This document shows positions 11,540 to 21,899 of a stretch of DNA of 64,000 nt, piece after piece. Source of the DNA: Blumeriella jaapii (Eukaryota > Ascomycota > Leotiomycetes > Helotiales > Drepanopezizaceae). The notes below the pieces were generated by a model. That model searched no databases. It had not been told where the DNA came from and saw only the letters and a program-made list of their open reading frames with translations. The DNA is taken from contig VWND01000019.1 of the NCBI GenBank assembly GCA_009599575.1, positions 124,001 to 188,000 of the forward strand. Reading direction: 5' to 3'. Within the stretch, counting starts at the first letter, position 1, and each line of letters opens with the position of its first letter. A program made the translations under genes and the position numbers.

Positions 11540-11841
11540 TGTCGTATATAGCTAAATAATCGGTAGAAATCCTTACCGAAGGCTGTAACGGATAAATTAT
11601 ATGCAGTAAAATATTACTTATATTATTTTAAGTTTGACTGGCGAGCTTTCCGCAGAAAACGGAAAGTTCGGGCTCGCTTAGTCAGTCGCTCGGAAAAACT
11701 AGTTTCCGAAAAGGCTCGTTATCACGTGACTACGAGCCTTTCCGAGCTTCAGGAACATCTAACTACTGAAAGCGTACAAAAAGAATGAATCTGGAACAAA
11801 AGAAATGAAAGGAAATAAAGGAATGTAAATATAGCGCAACA
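11540..11841 (-). repeat. 5' LTR of copia element K
   Basis: 302-bp partner of 3621-3922. The outer half (about 11640-11841) is nearly free of RIP changes and the inner half is mutated. It contains the well-preserved hairpin and CACGTG. Confidence 0.93.
11708..11744. promoter_or_regulatory. Hairpin centred on CACGTG in copia LTR
   Basis: The left arm GAAAAGGCTCGT pairs with ACGAGCCTTTCC (one A/C mismatch) around the 12-base centre TATCACGTGACT. CACGTG is at 11723-11728. CACGTG is the binding core of fungal bHLH factors of the Cbf1/Pho4 type, so an enhancer or repressor site is plausible; that role is inference. Confidence 0.65.
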
Positions 11842-11846
11842 GGTAA

Positions 11847-14437
11847 CAAACGTACAGTCGTTAAATAATAATAACCTTTTTTTTTTACGGTCCGCATTTG
11901 CTTTTCGTAACGTGTTTGTAAAGCGCTAAATGCAAAGGCGGAAATACAGCTGATATTGCAATTGGAAATAGAAAGGGTAATTGGCACGGTTGGAAGGATC
12001 GGCTTGGTCGGTTCAGGGCTGCCAATAAAAAACTTTTTTATTTTATACAAACTGCTTTTAAGGTTTCGTATAAATATGGAGGGTTTATCAGCTCCAAAGC
12101 CTAAATAAGCTTTTTTAATCGTTGTAAAAATATTGGCAGAAATATATAAAACTTTTATTACGCTGTTTCGTTTGTTTGCATTTTTTTAATATATGCGACT
12201 AAGCATCTTGGGCTTTTTTCGCTAATTAAAATCGACGAATAATTGCTCGTTAAAATAAAAAATAACGGACATATCGAATAGCTATTTTATTTTGTTTTTT
12301 TTTTAGCTATACGCTTGTTTTAAATCGTAATATTATAAAAATTTGCGATTAATAAAAACGTCGGTAAAGCCCAGGTTTGTAATCAGAAAAGAAAAATTTA
12401 TACGACGTCGGTTAATCGTAAAAGAAAAAAAAATAGCAAAAAAAATAAATTTTTTCGGTTCGCTATTATAGCCGATAAATATAATAAATTTGTGCAGCCG
12501 AATAAAACTTATTCCGAAACGTTAAAAAAATTAATACGTTAAAAAAGTTTTAATCGTACCGAAAATATTAATTTCGCTATCGATATATGCAAATATTTTA
12601 ATATATAATTTATTACGTATTAATTTTATAAAAACTAAAAACTATCGCTTTTTTATTAAAAAGCGCTGATTAAATTTTAAATCCTTTTATAAATCGAATT
12701 TTTTGCTATAATAAAAGTTTTTGCCACGGCTTAAAAGTTTTTTAATAAATCGTTTTGTTTTTCGTCGATAGCTATTTCGGCGATTTTGCGACTAAATTTA
12801 GCGTCGAAGCAAATGTTTGCGAAATGGCCGGGTTTGCCGCAATTATAACAAACGCTAAAAAAACGCGCAGCTAAGCGAAAAAAACCGGAAATAGCAGAAA
12901 TAACAGTTATACGTTCGTAAAAATCTTTGCTAAAAAAAAAAAAAACGGTGCGAATAAAAAAAACTGGAAAAGTAAAACGTTATAAAACTTTAAAAATACC
13001 GAAAATACGCCTAAAATCCTAATTAGCAAAAGCTATAGCAAAAAAAAAATAGCTTATACGACGGGCAAAAGCTATTTTTTCAATTCGAATATTGCGTGAC
13101 TTTTTATCCGCAACGGCCAAAAACTCGTTCAAAACAATATAATTATTATTTATTTTATACTTTTCCATTCGGAAATCGTATTTAAAAATAAAAATAATTT
13201 TTTCGCATATATTTTCAAATTAACGGTTTTTAACAACTTTGCTAATAACTGCGTAACGAATAAACAAAAAACGAAAATTATTATAAATTTAACTATTGTT
13301 TATATAAAATTTGTTATATTGCAATTTAATAAATTAAACGCGGTTATAATTAAAAAAACGCTGATTAAAAATACGAAAAACGTTTCGGACCGATTAGGCT
13401 TAATTATAAAATTCGAAGTTTAAATACTTTAAAATAATAATTTTTATTTTTTTAATAATATATTTAAAATATATTTTGGCTTGGTTTATGCTTTATATAA
13501 ATTTTTTTAAATACTTTTTAATAAACAGTTTTATATTTATTTTTTATGCGTTATATTTAATTTTTTTTTAATAATCGTTAAAAGCGTAGCGAAAGTATTT
13601 AATTTTAAATAATTCGATTCGGAAAATAGCTAAATCGAAAACGAAAAAGTAATATTCGAAAATTAATTAAAAGTCTGCAATAAAAGCGCGCGAAGCTCGA
13701 AATAAAAAAAAAGCGTCGCGGGCGATATTAGCGGAAAAGGCTGAAAGGCGAGCGGCGGCAATAGCTTAAGCGATCATTTGGGCGATCTGAAGCTGTTGGG
13801 CCGCAATAAATCTTTTAGCGTTGGCAAATATGCTAAACAATCGTAAAAGTATTCGTCGGTTTAAAAATATTAAAATGTCAGCGTCGTATAATTCGATTTT
13901 AAATTCGATAATAAAACGAAGAAATCCAGCAGATAATTATAATTTAATAAAAAAGTCGTAAAATAAAAATTCGCTGCCAGAATCGTCGAAAAAGCCTGAA
14001 ACGAATGGAAATTCGGAAGCGGCAAAAGCAAAAGCAAAAAATGGAAATGCTGACTCGAAGCCGAATCGTACGGATTGCGTTCGTTTTCGGATGCCACGTC
14101 GATTTATAAGAAAAGCATAGGATATTGTAGTATTAAAAAGGGGTAATTCGAATTGCAAAAGCAAATCGAATTAATAAAAAAAAAAAATTCCAGCTTTTTT
14201 TGAAAACAAAATTAATAAAAAAAAGTTCTGATTAAAACACCGATAAATAAACGTCGGTACGGACGATTTAAAAAAAGTTCGAATTGCAAAAGCAGATCGA
14301 ATTCTTAACCGTAGATACAAAGCTTTTCAGCGAAAATTGTTTAATTTTTTTTTATATTATAGCTAGCTTAAAAATAATCGGGATAATATAAATCAAAAAA
14401 TACGCATATAAATTAAAAAAAAAACACCGAGCTAAAA
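11847..14437 (-). pseudogene. Gag and protease region of element H
   Basis: The minus-strand 5' part of H. A CCHC knuckle is intact at 12809-12850; protease should lie between it and the K insertion (11847-12700) but is not readable. The first 270 bases (11847-12115) are unusually free of RIP changes. Upstream (13640-14170) the minus frame reads FIAAQQLQIAQMIA*AIAAA, which could be gag; the plus strand over the same bases gives a Lys/Glu/Ala-rich frame, so the coding strand there is uncertain. Confidence 0.7.
12809..12850 (-). pseudogene. CCHC zinc knuckle of H gag, intact
   Basis: The minus strand encodes CYNCGKPGHFANIC, a perfect C-X2-C-X4-H-X4-C retroviral knuckle that binds RNA during packaging. 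It is notable because most neighbouring codons are damaged. Confidence 0.93.
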
Positions 14438-14660
14438 TGCTCGGAATCGCGAACTTTATGTACAATGGGTTGCGCTTATAAGTCACGTGACTTAGCGCGA
14501 GGCCTAGTGGCCGAGGTGGTCCGTGCCCAAACCTTAATCCAACACCACCAGCATCCATACCACTGGCAGCCATACCACTGGCAGCCATACCACTGGCAGC
14601 CATACCACTGGCAGCCATACCACTGGCAGCCATACCACTAGCCAGGCCAGGATCGTAACA
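14438..14660 (-). repeat. 5' LTR of element H (family 1)
   Basis: 223-bp partner of 1-253, with few RIP changes. CACGTG at 14484-14489. The inner edge forms a short perfect inverted repeat, CCGAGC-TAAAAT-GCTCGG, across the LTR/internal junction. Confidence 0.88.
14556..14645. repeat. 15-bp minisatellite within LTR (about 6 units)
   Basis: Five exact CATACCACTGGCAGC units plus the same degenerate last unit as the left array. The minus-strand MAASG repeat frame is just the array's translation. Confidence 0.93.
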
Positions 14661-15650
14661 GATTCGTGCGGCAAAATCAGTTATATAATATTTATTAAAA
14701 ATAAAAAGCGTTTTTAATTATTTTAATAATAAAAGCAAAAGGAGCGAAAGCGTTGCTTAATATACTGGTTTATTATTTCGGTTTGTTTATCGATATTAAA
14801 ATTGTACGCAATAGTCAATTTGATTTTGGTTTTTAATATACGGCAGAGTTTTTGTTAAAAAACCGAAACAAACTAAACTTTTCGGTCCGAAATAATTAAA
14901 TCCGGCATGCCGAAATAGCGTATTTAATAAATCAAAAACAAAGCTGTTAGTTTTTTCGCTGTAATAATTTTATGGCAAAAGACTAACAAAAGCTTTTTAA
15001 ACAGACGATTTATTATTACGAAAGCAAAATCGTAATTATTTTCGTTTAATAAAAATTTCGTAAAATCTATCGTTAAATATTAATAAAATCTGCTAAGTAT
15101 AAGCAAAAGCTTTAAAAAGCCCGGGGTTTTGTCGCGTTTAACTTTTATTCGTATGCAACGACAATTCGAAACGTATTATTATATATCTGCTTTTATAACT
15201 TTTTAATAATATTTGCGACCGATTAAAAGCTTTATTTTTTTTATTTCAGCGTATATTACGCAAAGCTGTTTATAAATATATCGGATCAGAAAGGTTCGCA
15301 GTTCGGAAAGTTTTAAAAGTATTATTAATTTGTTTTGGAAAAACAATTTGTTTTATCGCAATTAGTAATTAAAGTTATAATTGCGGATTTGCATTCGTTG
15401 CGCTTCGAAAAAAAAAAAGTTTTTATTAGCTTATAGCAAATCGTTTATAATTATATAATTATATATATCGTATGCGATTACGAAAATTAAATTTGCGGAT
15501 TTTTTTATAAATATTTTATTTTTTTTCGATTTTTCGCTGTTTTTTTTCGAAAAAAAATGCCGTTATTATCGTGCTTATCGGAAGCTATTTTTATAGGCGC
15601 TAGCGTGGTTATGCTTTTAACAGCCATTTTTTTTAAAATCTAAAAATTTA
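14661..15650 (-). pseudogene. Integrase of element I (partial)
   Basis: Collinear with H integrase (1039-2000). The block around 14870-14910 again gives the MPDLIVSDRK-type motif on the minus strand. The C-terminal part and chromodomain would lie left of H, outside the window. Confidence 0.8.
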
Positions 15651-16018
15651 ATTTATCGTCGAAAAGTATTTGCTGCTTTCGAGCTGCTCGCTGTCGTGCT
15701 TTTAATAAAAAAATATTTTGGTTTTTGCGAAAAAAAATATTAGCGAGCGTATTAATAATTTCCGACCGGTATATAATTATAAAATAAAAATCGGCGAAAA
15801 ACTCGGCTTATCGAATTTATCGGGCCGAAAAGTTTTTAATTATTATAAAATATTTTAAAACGCGATAATCGGTATATATATATATGTTTTTTTAAGCGTT
15901 TAATAGCTTCGGCTTGTAATTTTTAAAAAAGCGAAAAATAGCGAAAAGCTTTTTGTCGTAAATCGGATAATTAAGCTCGGCGTCGATTATAATTTTGAAA
16001 AAAAAACCGACCGAATAA
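15651..16018 (-). pseudogene. RNase H of element I, 3' part
   Basis: Matches H 2020-2380. The frame is cut at 16018 by element A, whose ATAA duplication occupies 16015-16018, and resumes at 27320. Confidence 0.78.
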
Positions 16019-16285
16019 TATAAAACGGTGATATCTTGTATTAATAGGAGTTGGTAGTTTTAGCTATGGTCGAGGCATAAACCTCTCCGAAACCCCCTGC
16101 CACTGATTACTTTCAACAGGTATAAAAGCAAAGCACCCCCTTAGATAATACTATAGGCACGCAGTCCAATTCATACCTTCACTTATTCTTTTTTTTCTTT
16201 TTTCAGTTTCTTCTAAAGATTCCCTAGACTATCTCACCTATCGACATATGGCCGTATTAATCTGGTTTTTCTACCTACTTTTACA
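16019..16285 (+). repeat. 5' LTR of element A (family 2)
   Basis: 267 bp, starting TATAAAAC (TG became TA) and ending TTTTACA. Less mutated than the 3' LTR. Confidence 0.93.
16121..16128 (+). promoter_or_regulatory. TATA box in A LTR
   Basis: TATAAAAG in the middle of the LTR, followed after about 60 bases by a pyrimidine-rich tract (about 16185-16215). This is the usual layout of a fungal promoter, so transcription would start inside the LTR. Confidence 0.6.
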
Positions 16286-17040
16286 TTTAATAATTTACGC
16301 AAAAATTCAAACTTCGGTGTTTCGTTTTTATATATTCGCCGATGTATTTTTTAAATTTATAGTTAAGGTCGACTTCGATATTTCGTTATTACGGCTTAAA
16401 AACCTTTTATATAGTGTTGTTCGCAGCTGCATTATATAAAAGACCTCTAATAGCTTCCTTTATCTTGCGCACAATTATTAAATTACAGAAATGCAATATA
16501 TTTCAGAAACGTCTGAAATTACGGTCAGGCAATTTTGTACCGTACGAAGTTCAAAGCTCGAAAATCGCTTTTTTGTTTAAAAATAACAAATCGAATATTA
16601 GTTCGTGCGCTTCGATCGCTGCGTTCGGCCCTTCTGAACTAAATTTCTTTTGGTTAAACGCCTGGCGAGAATTCAACCTTTTGATTTTACGCTTTGTAAT
16701 TATAGCAATTACAATTTGCAACTTTTTATTAAAAATAGTAAAAAAATGGCTATACGTGTATTGGCCTGAGCTACGGAATATCGAAACCGTGGATCATATA
16801 GCAATATTATATTAATTCAGTTAACTTACTAAAAAACAAGTTTTTTAATACGCTATTCAAATATCTGGACGCAACTTTATTTTATTTAATTTTTTTAGAA
16901 AATACAAAAACCTTTTTAATAGCTCCTCTATTAAAAACGATTCTTTTTATATTAAAAACCCCTAACCTGCAACTCCAAAAAACATTTATTCGTCTAATTC
17001 AAACCCTACTAACACTTTCGCTAATACTATAGACAACGAC
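16286..17040 (+). other. Leader of element A between LTR and gag
   Basis: About 750 bases with light RIP damage. It holds an open frame of 133 codons (16414-16815, MLFAAALYKRP...) with no recognised motif; the equivalent in C (55030-55440) is broken. No clear tRNA primer-binding site is visible next to the LTR. Confidence 0.5.
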
Positions 17041-18480
17041 GCTTTTCGTTTTTTTATACGAGGCCGCATGCTTTTTTTTGGCTCCTTTAATGCATTTTTA
17101 TTTAATAGCGCTAACGTTACCGATTTTATCGAAAAATATAAAAAAACCTGTAAAAATTTCGGAATCTTAGAAACTAAAATGTTCGATAAACTTTCTCGTT
17201 ATTATAACCTAATCATTAAGAATATTATTAAATCGATAAATAAATAAAAAGCTATTAGGGCTCGAAACTGGCGTAAATTAGTTAAAGTTTTAAAATCGGA
17301 ATTCCGAAACCACGATCGCTAGCAAATCCGCGATACTATCGCTTTTCTTAAACAATTTGTTATAACAATTCGCCAAGCTAAAAAACTCAAAGCTTATTAT
17401 CGTATTTATACGAGGATATTTAACGTTTTCGTTAACAAAAAAGTTTTAAACGAGATTAAGCAAAAAAGATTGTTTTTATTTGATTTTCCAATTAGCATTC
17501 GTAACAAAATTATTAAATATTTTAAAATTAATAAACAAAATTTTAAAACTTTCGATTAGTATTTCAAATTTGTGAAATTCGTTTTTAAACAAAACCAAAG
17601 CGAACGTATTATTAAAGCTATAAACCAAAAAAAATCTTTTTTTCCCATTTATAAAAAAAACGTAAAAGCTTTAGTACAAAAATATGCCCAGCCATTAAAA
17701 GTTACCGAAATCGCCAAAAGACAACCAATTACTATATTATTCAATCGCTTTGCAAAATCTATTAGCTTGGAAAAGCTTAACAAAAATATCGAAATTCTCG
17801 TATTAAAATTTACCGATATTAAAATTCAAAGATTTTAAAGCAAAATCGAGGATTTTATACAACAGCAGAAAAAACTTTTCTACGTTAACTCGAACGATAA
17901 AAACGATTAAAATAGCCTTTATAACAATTATTTTTCGCAAAATGCGCGAAGCGATTAATTTCGCCAAGCTATCGTAAAAGTAATAGCTGCCTAATAGCAA
18001 CCCTCTCGTACTAACGATCAGAATCAGCGAAATATTAACTATAATAACGATTATTAAAAGAAAGGAAACCAACGCGGAAACCAAAATCGCGGCTACCAAA
18101 ATAGTAAAAGTAATTATCAAAACAAATCCCGTGGTCCCAAATATAAATTTTATGACAACAAAAAAATTCACTGCGAAAAACCTTATATTCGTTTAAAATG
18201 CAAAGCATTTAATTTTTGTGTAAATAATAATATCTGTTATATTAATAAATACGGAGCGATTTGCTTCGGACCGACGAAAGCAGAAATAGACCCTTTTAAT
18301 AAAGCTGAAAATCAAAACTGATTAAATATTATTCGCTTGAAAATAAAAAGTACGGAATGGAACGACTGCTTAGAAAACAAAAAAAATGCAAAAACGATTT
18401 TTACTAATAAAAAAGAAAATATTCCAGAAAGCGTACTAATTAAAAAGAAAACTCCTATCCTAAGCGTAAATAAAATTTAA
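17041..18480 (+). pseudogene. Gag of element A
   Basis: The plus frame reads FIEKYKKTCKNFGILETKMF, then RIRDTIAFLKQFVI-like and LKAYYRIYTRIFNVF blocks, and an open piece at 17572-17838, matching the capsid domain of fungal Ty3 gag. A knuckle-like Cys/His segment lies near 18140-18200; in copy C it is better preserved (CKFCNNRKIYC with a further Cys 9 residues on), so its spacing is not the classical CCHC. Stops at former Gln codons break the frame. Confidence 0.8.
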
Positions 18481-18996
18481 ATATATAAATAAAAAACAAA
18501 TACATATATTATTAATATAAATATCGTATTTGCAAATATTATAACTGCATAATCAAGCTAGCGAATCATAAAAAAGCAAAATGCTTCTATCTTATTCGCT
18601 AAACCGATTAATATGAAAAAAAACGTTAAAATCGAAAAAAAAAAAGATTTCGGAATTCGAAAAAAAACCGATAAAACTATTAAAAAAACGCTTATAATAG
18701 AAAAAATTAACGACGATATAAAAAATATCGATACCGATATTCCGGTCCAAATTATTCAGAAAGTACCAGCTTTTAAACGCTTATTACTAATGCGAAGCGA
18801 AAAATAAATCGACAAATACATCAGCTCCGAAGCCGTCGACGAAGCTATTAAAAAAATCATAAAACAAAAAATTAAATTAAAATTCAGCGATTTATTTAAT
18901 ATAAAAAAGAAATTCGACAAAATCATTAACAAACAAATCTTTGCATTAAAAAGAAACGAAAAGATTGAAATTATTCGAAAAAAAAACGATTTTGAA
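18481..18996 (+). pseudogene. Charged linker between gag and protease (element A)
   Basis: Lys/Glu/Asp-rich plus frame with an open piece at 18613-18807. Low complexity, no recognised domain; typical of the poorly conserved link before protease. Confidence 0.55.
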
Positions 18997-19482
18997 TTGG
19001 AAAAAAACCAGGAAAAAATTTATAATATCGTAATTAATTTAGCCGATAAAAAAAAATCCTCGGAAAAAGTCAGCCTTTTGGCCTTTATTATAAAAACTCA
19101 GAAATCAAAACGACGAAACTGCTTTTATACGGCTATAAAAATATTAAAAATAAAAACAATGCTTAAAAAAAGTACGACCGCCCTCGCCCTATTCGATAAT
19201 AGAGCCGAAATTAATTATATAAACCAAAAAATAGCCGAAGCTAATAGTATCCCGATTATTACCGATAAACGAATAATTTATATTATCGTTAATAAAAACA
19301 CGATTGAATTTAATAAAATTGTACGAAATATTAAAATCGACGTTAAAAGTATTATTATTTATAAAAACTTTTTAATAATAAAAAAATGCTTTTATTTTAT
19401 TATTTTTAAAATGCTTTGGATTCTGGAAAGTCTCGTCAGTTTCAAATACACCGAGAACGGCCAAATAAAAGCTTTTTTTTGA
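18997..19482 (+). pseudogene. Aspartyl protease of element A
   Basis: The open frame of 161 codons contains ALALFDNRAEINYINQKIAE. Retroviral-type proteases have D-S/T-G-A here, so DNRA at 19195-19206 is the active site with Ser and Gly changed by G-to-A mutation. The end of the frame (IIFKMLWILES) corresponds to the ILGMPWL-type block that closes the domain. The enzyme would cut the polyprotein; without Gly it should be inactive. Confidence 0.85.
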
Positions 19483-19630
19483 AACTGGAACCGATTTTTT
19501 CAAAATCAAATCACCGTCGCCGGCGATAAGGTTTTTTTAATCGACGTTTTATCGGAAAACGAATAGCCGGCTTTGGTTTTAAAACAGACGCTGGGCTATA
19601 ATAAAACCTGGAAAATAATCAGCCAAAAGC

Positions 19631-19663
19631 ATTCGCGTTATTAATCGAAATAGCACCGCGAAT
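19631..19663. repeat. 33-bp palindrome, A copy 1 (protease-RT junction)
   Basis: Arms ATTCGCGTTATTA and TAGCACCGCGAAT with a 7-base centre; one of 13 near-identical palindromes in the window. In the polyprotein frame it reads FALLIEIAPRI. Confidence 0.85.
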
Positions 19664-19849
19664 AAAATTAGCTAATATTAACATTTTTGGCTATTAATTC
19701 GAAAATAAAAATTTCGAAGATTTCGTTTTCGTATTAAATAAACCCGACCTATATATTCTACTTTTTTGTGTTAATATCAGCATTTTTTATAAGCGCAAAG
19801 CTAATAAAATACGATTCGTAAATTTTGGCGAATCCGATAAAAATATTCC

Positions 19850-20930
19850 CGAAGAAATAAACGATTGGTTCGAAAAAAACGAAATAATAAAATTATCGTA
19901 ATTAATTATTAGCGAATTCGAAGAATTTATTACCGGCCGATTTTTCAGTTTATTATCTGGCAGCCGATTTACAAAAAAACGATTTAATAATTTAGCAATC
20001 GGAATCCAACTTTTGCCAAAAAAAAAAAAAGTTTTATACGAAATTTTACGCAACCGGGAAAAAGCTATAATTTTCGATTTCACCGAAATAAGCCAATTCA
20101 GTTTTGATATTACGCCTTATATCGATATCAAAACCGTATTCTACGAAGCCTGGCAAAAAAAAACTTTTTTAATTCTTAAAGCTTTTTAAAATAAAATAAT
20201 CGAAATACTAAAAAAACGAATTAAGCAAAAGATTTTCGAATTCTGCCACGGCTTATACAAAAACAAATAGTTTATTATTGCGAAAAAAAAGAAAAGCATT
20301 TACAAACTTATTATCGCAATCGTCGAAATAAATAAAATAACGATACGAAACGCTAATGTGCCATTTAACGTCGATTAATTTTCGAACGAATTCGCAAAAT
20401 TAACAATCGCTTCCCTTTTCGATTTATTTTCCGGCTACGATTATTTAATACTTAATCCACGATTTCGAAATATAATAACAATTTAAATTTCAATCGGTTT
20501 ATTGCGTATAATCAAAATACTTATAAAAGCTATTAATTCAGTCGCCTAATTCGTAAGAATCGTATACAAGGTTTTTATAATTTGCATTTCTGACATTGTT
20601 CTGCTTTACGTTAACGACGTCGGAATAAAAAGCCCTAGATTATATTATAATAATAAAAAAATCTTTTCTAAAGTTCGACGTTATATAATAAAATATATCC
20701 AAAACATCGATAAAATTATAATCTGCTTCGAAAAAGCTAAAGCTATTATTGGCCTTCGATCAAAATTTTATATACCCGAAATAAATATCGTCGGTTATAT
20801 AATTAATAGCGCTGGCCGCTATTTTTAACGAAAAAATTAAAAAGATTTGCGAATAAGAAAAATGCGAAAATATTATCGAAGCCAAAGCTTTTATTAGCGT
20901 TATAATTTATTATCGTAATTGAATCAAAAA
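19850..20930 (+). pseudogene. Reverse transcriptase of element A
   Basis: Motifs in order: FDFTEISQFSFDITPYIDIKT, ASLFDLFSGYDYLILNPRF, then SIGLLRIIKIL and INSVA*FVRIV, then LLYVNDVGIKSP. The last holds the catalytic box at 20607-20618 as YVND where the family has a DD pair before VGIKGP. The order and the GYD...GLLR...VGIK signature identify a fungal Ty3/gypsy RT. Broken by TAA at Gln codons. Confidence 0.9.
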
Positions 20931-21049
20931 TTTCTTTTAAAAAGCTGCATTTATTTACGCCACGATAAAAAAAAAAATCGATTTCGTTTAAGAAAAAAAG
21001 CAGAGCAAAGCTATAAAAGTTTTTAAAAACGACTTTTTATCGGCCTTAT

Positions 21050-21440
21050 CGCTTATGCGGATCGATTACAGTCCAGACGCAAAAGAAATTATTTTGATTA
21101 TCGACGCCAGTATTTTCGGTTAAAAAGTTGTATTACAACAAATCGATAAAAACAAAAAACGGCATTTTTTACGATTCGAAAGCGATTTATAATTTTTCGC
21201 GGAAGCACGCTACGATGCTACTAAACGAAAATATCGAAGCGCTTTTAAAGCAATAAAAAAAATAAAAAGCGAATTATACGACGTATATTTTATTTTAAAA
21301 ACGGACGCAAAAGTTTTTGTCGACCAACTGAATAAAAAAGCCAATAATTTATTAAAAGCATTCGTTATTAATTAAATAGCTTGGATGCGATTTATAAATT
21401 TCGAAATTAAATATATTAAAAAAACAACTAATACAACGGC
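21050..21440 (+). pseudogene. RNase H of element A
   Basis: IILIIDASIFG*KVVLQQ carries the first catalytic Asp; then AEARYDATKRKYRSAFKAIK with the catalytic Glu, and LKTDAKVFVDQLN with the next Asp. This is the RT-linked RNase H of Ty3 elements. TAA replaces Trp after the Gly. Confidence 0.9.
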
Positions 21441-21575
21441 AAACGGCTTTTCTAAACGAAAACGATTTTATTCGTTTAATTTCGCTAAATAAAGCGAATA
21501 AAATATCGACGAATAAATCGCTGACGAAATCGGCTGCTTCGTTATTTGCGCTTTGGGTTTCACAGAGCCAAAATT

Positions 21576-21671
21576 ATTCGCGTTGCTATTTCGGCTGGCA
21601 CCGCGAATAAAAAACGCTAATTTTCGGGCCGAAAAAGTATTCGCGTTATTATTTCGATTAGCACCGCGAAT
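21576..21671. repeat. Tandem pair of 33-bp palindromes, A copies 2 and 3
   Basis: Palindromes at 21576-21608 and 21639-21671, exactly 30 bases apart, between RNase H and integrase. Both encode FALLFRLAPRI in the polyprotein frame. The same pair with the same gap occurs in B and C. Confidence 0.88.
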
Positions 21672-21899
21672 AAATTTAACCGAAAACGATCGGAATAAGC
21701 CGATTAGCGACGAAAATAAACCTTTGATCGACAATTACGAAACCGAAGATTTTTATTTTATCGCATATTACTTAATTATTTTATTTAAATTATTTAGCGT
21801 ACTAAATTATCAGTTTAAATTATTTAAAAACCAGACTTTCGATTATATTTTAGCCGACAAAAAGCTGTATAAAATAAAAAACAATATATATTAAAAACG

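Larger units (their letters stand above)
3621..11841 (-). mobile_element. Element K: Ty1/copia retrotransposon nested in H
   Basis: An 8221-bp element on the minus strand with 302-bp LTRs at both ends, starting TGTCG and ending GCAACA. A 5-bp target-site duplication GGTAA flanks it (3616-3620 and 11842-11846), and the uninterrupted target can be read in element I at about 28535-28565. The internal order is gag, pre-integrase zinc domain, integrase, RT, RNase H, which is the copia order. About 1.5 kb between RNase H and the 3' LTR holds a frame on the opposite strand. All frames are broken in RIP style. Confidence 0.93.
1..14660 (-). mobile_element. Element H: family 1 Ty3/gypsy chromovirus, RIP-degraded, with nested copia
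   Basis: An LTR retrotransposon read on the minus strand. Its 3' LTR lies at 1-253 and its 5' LTR at 14438-14660; both begin TGCTCGG and end with the equivalent of GTAACA (CA became TA on the left). A polypurine tract adjoins the left LTR. The minus strand reads in order: gag with an intact CCHC knuckle, (copia element K inserted), RT, RNase H, integrase and a C-terminal chromodomain. Without K the internal part is about 6.0 kb, normal for a chromovirus. H sits inside element I of the same family, because sequence after 14660 resumes at the point equivalent to about 1039 of H, within integrase. The left flank is outside the window, so a target-site duplication cannot be checked; whether the LTR truly starts at base 1 is likely but not provable. 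Confidence 0.88.

Noticed and set aside
14352..14633. Open frame with repeated MAASG
   Set aside because: Minus-strand translation of the same minisatellite in the other LTR.
17803..18171. Minus-strand hydrophobic frame, also at 41601-41969 and 56424-56621
   Set aside because: It looks conserved and membrane-like, but it is antisense to gag in three copies of family 2 and its similarity comes from gag conservation.
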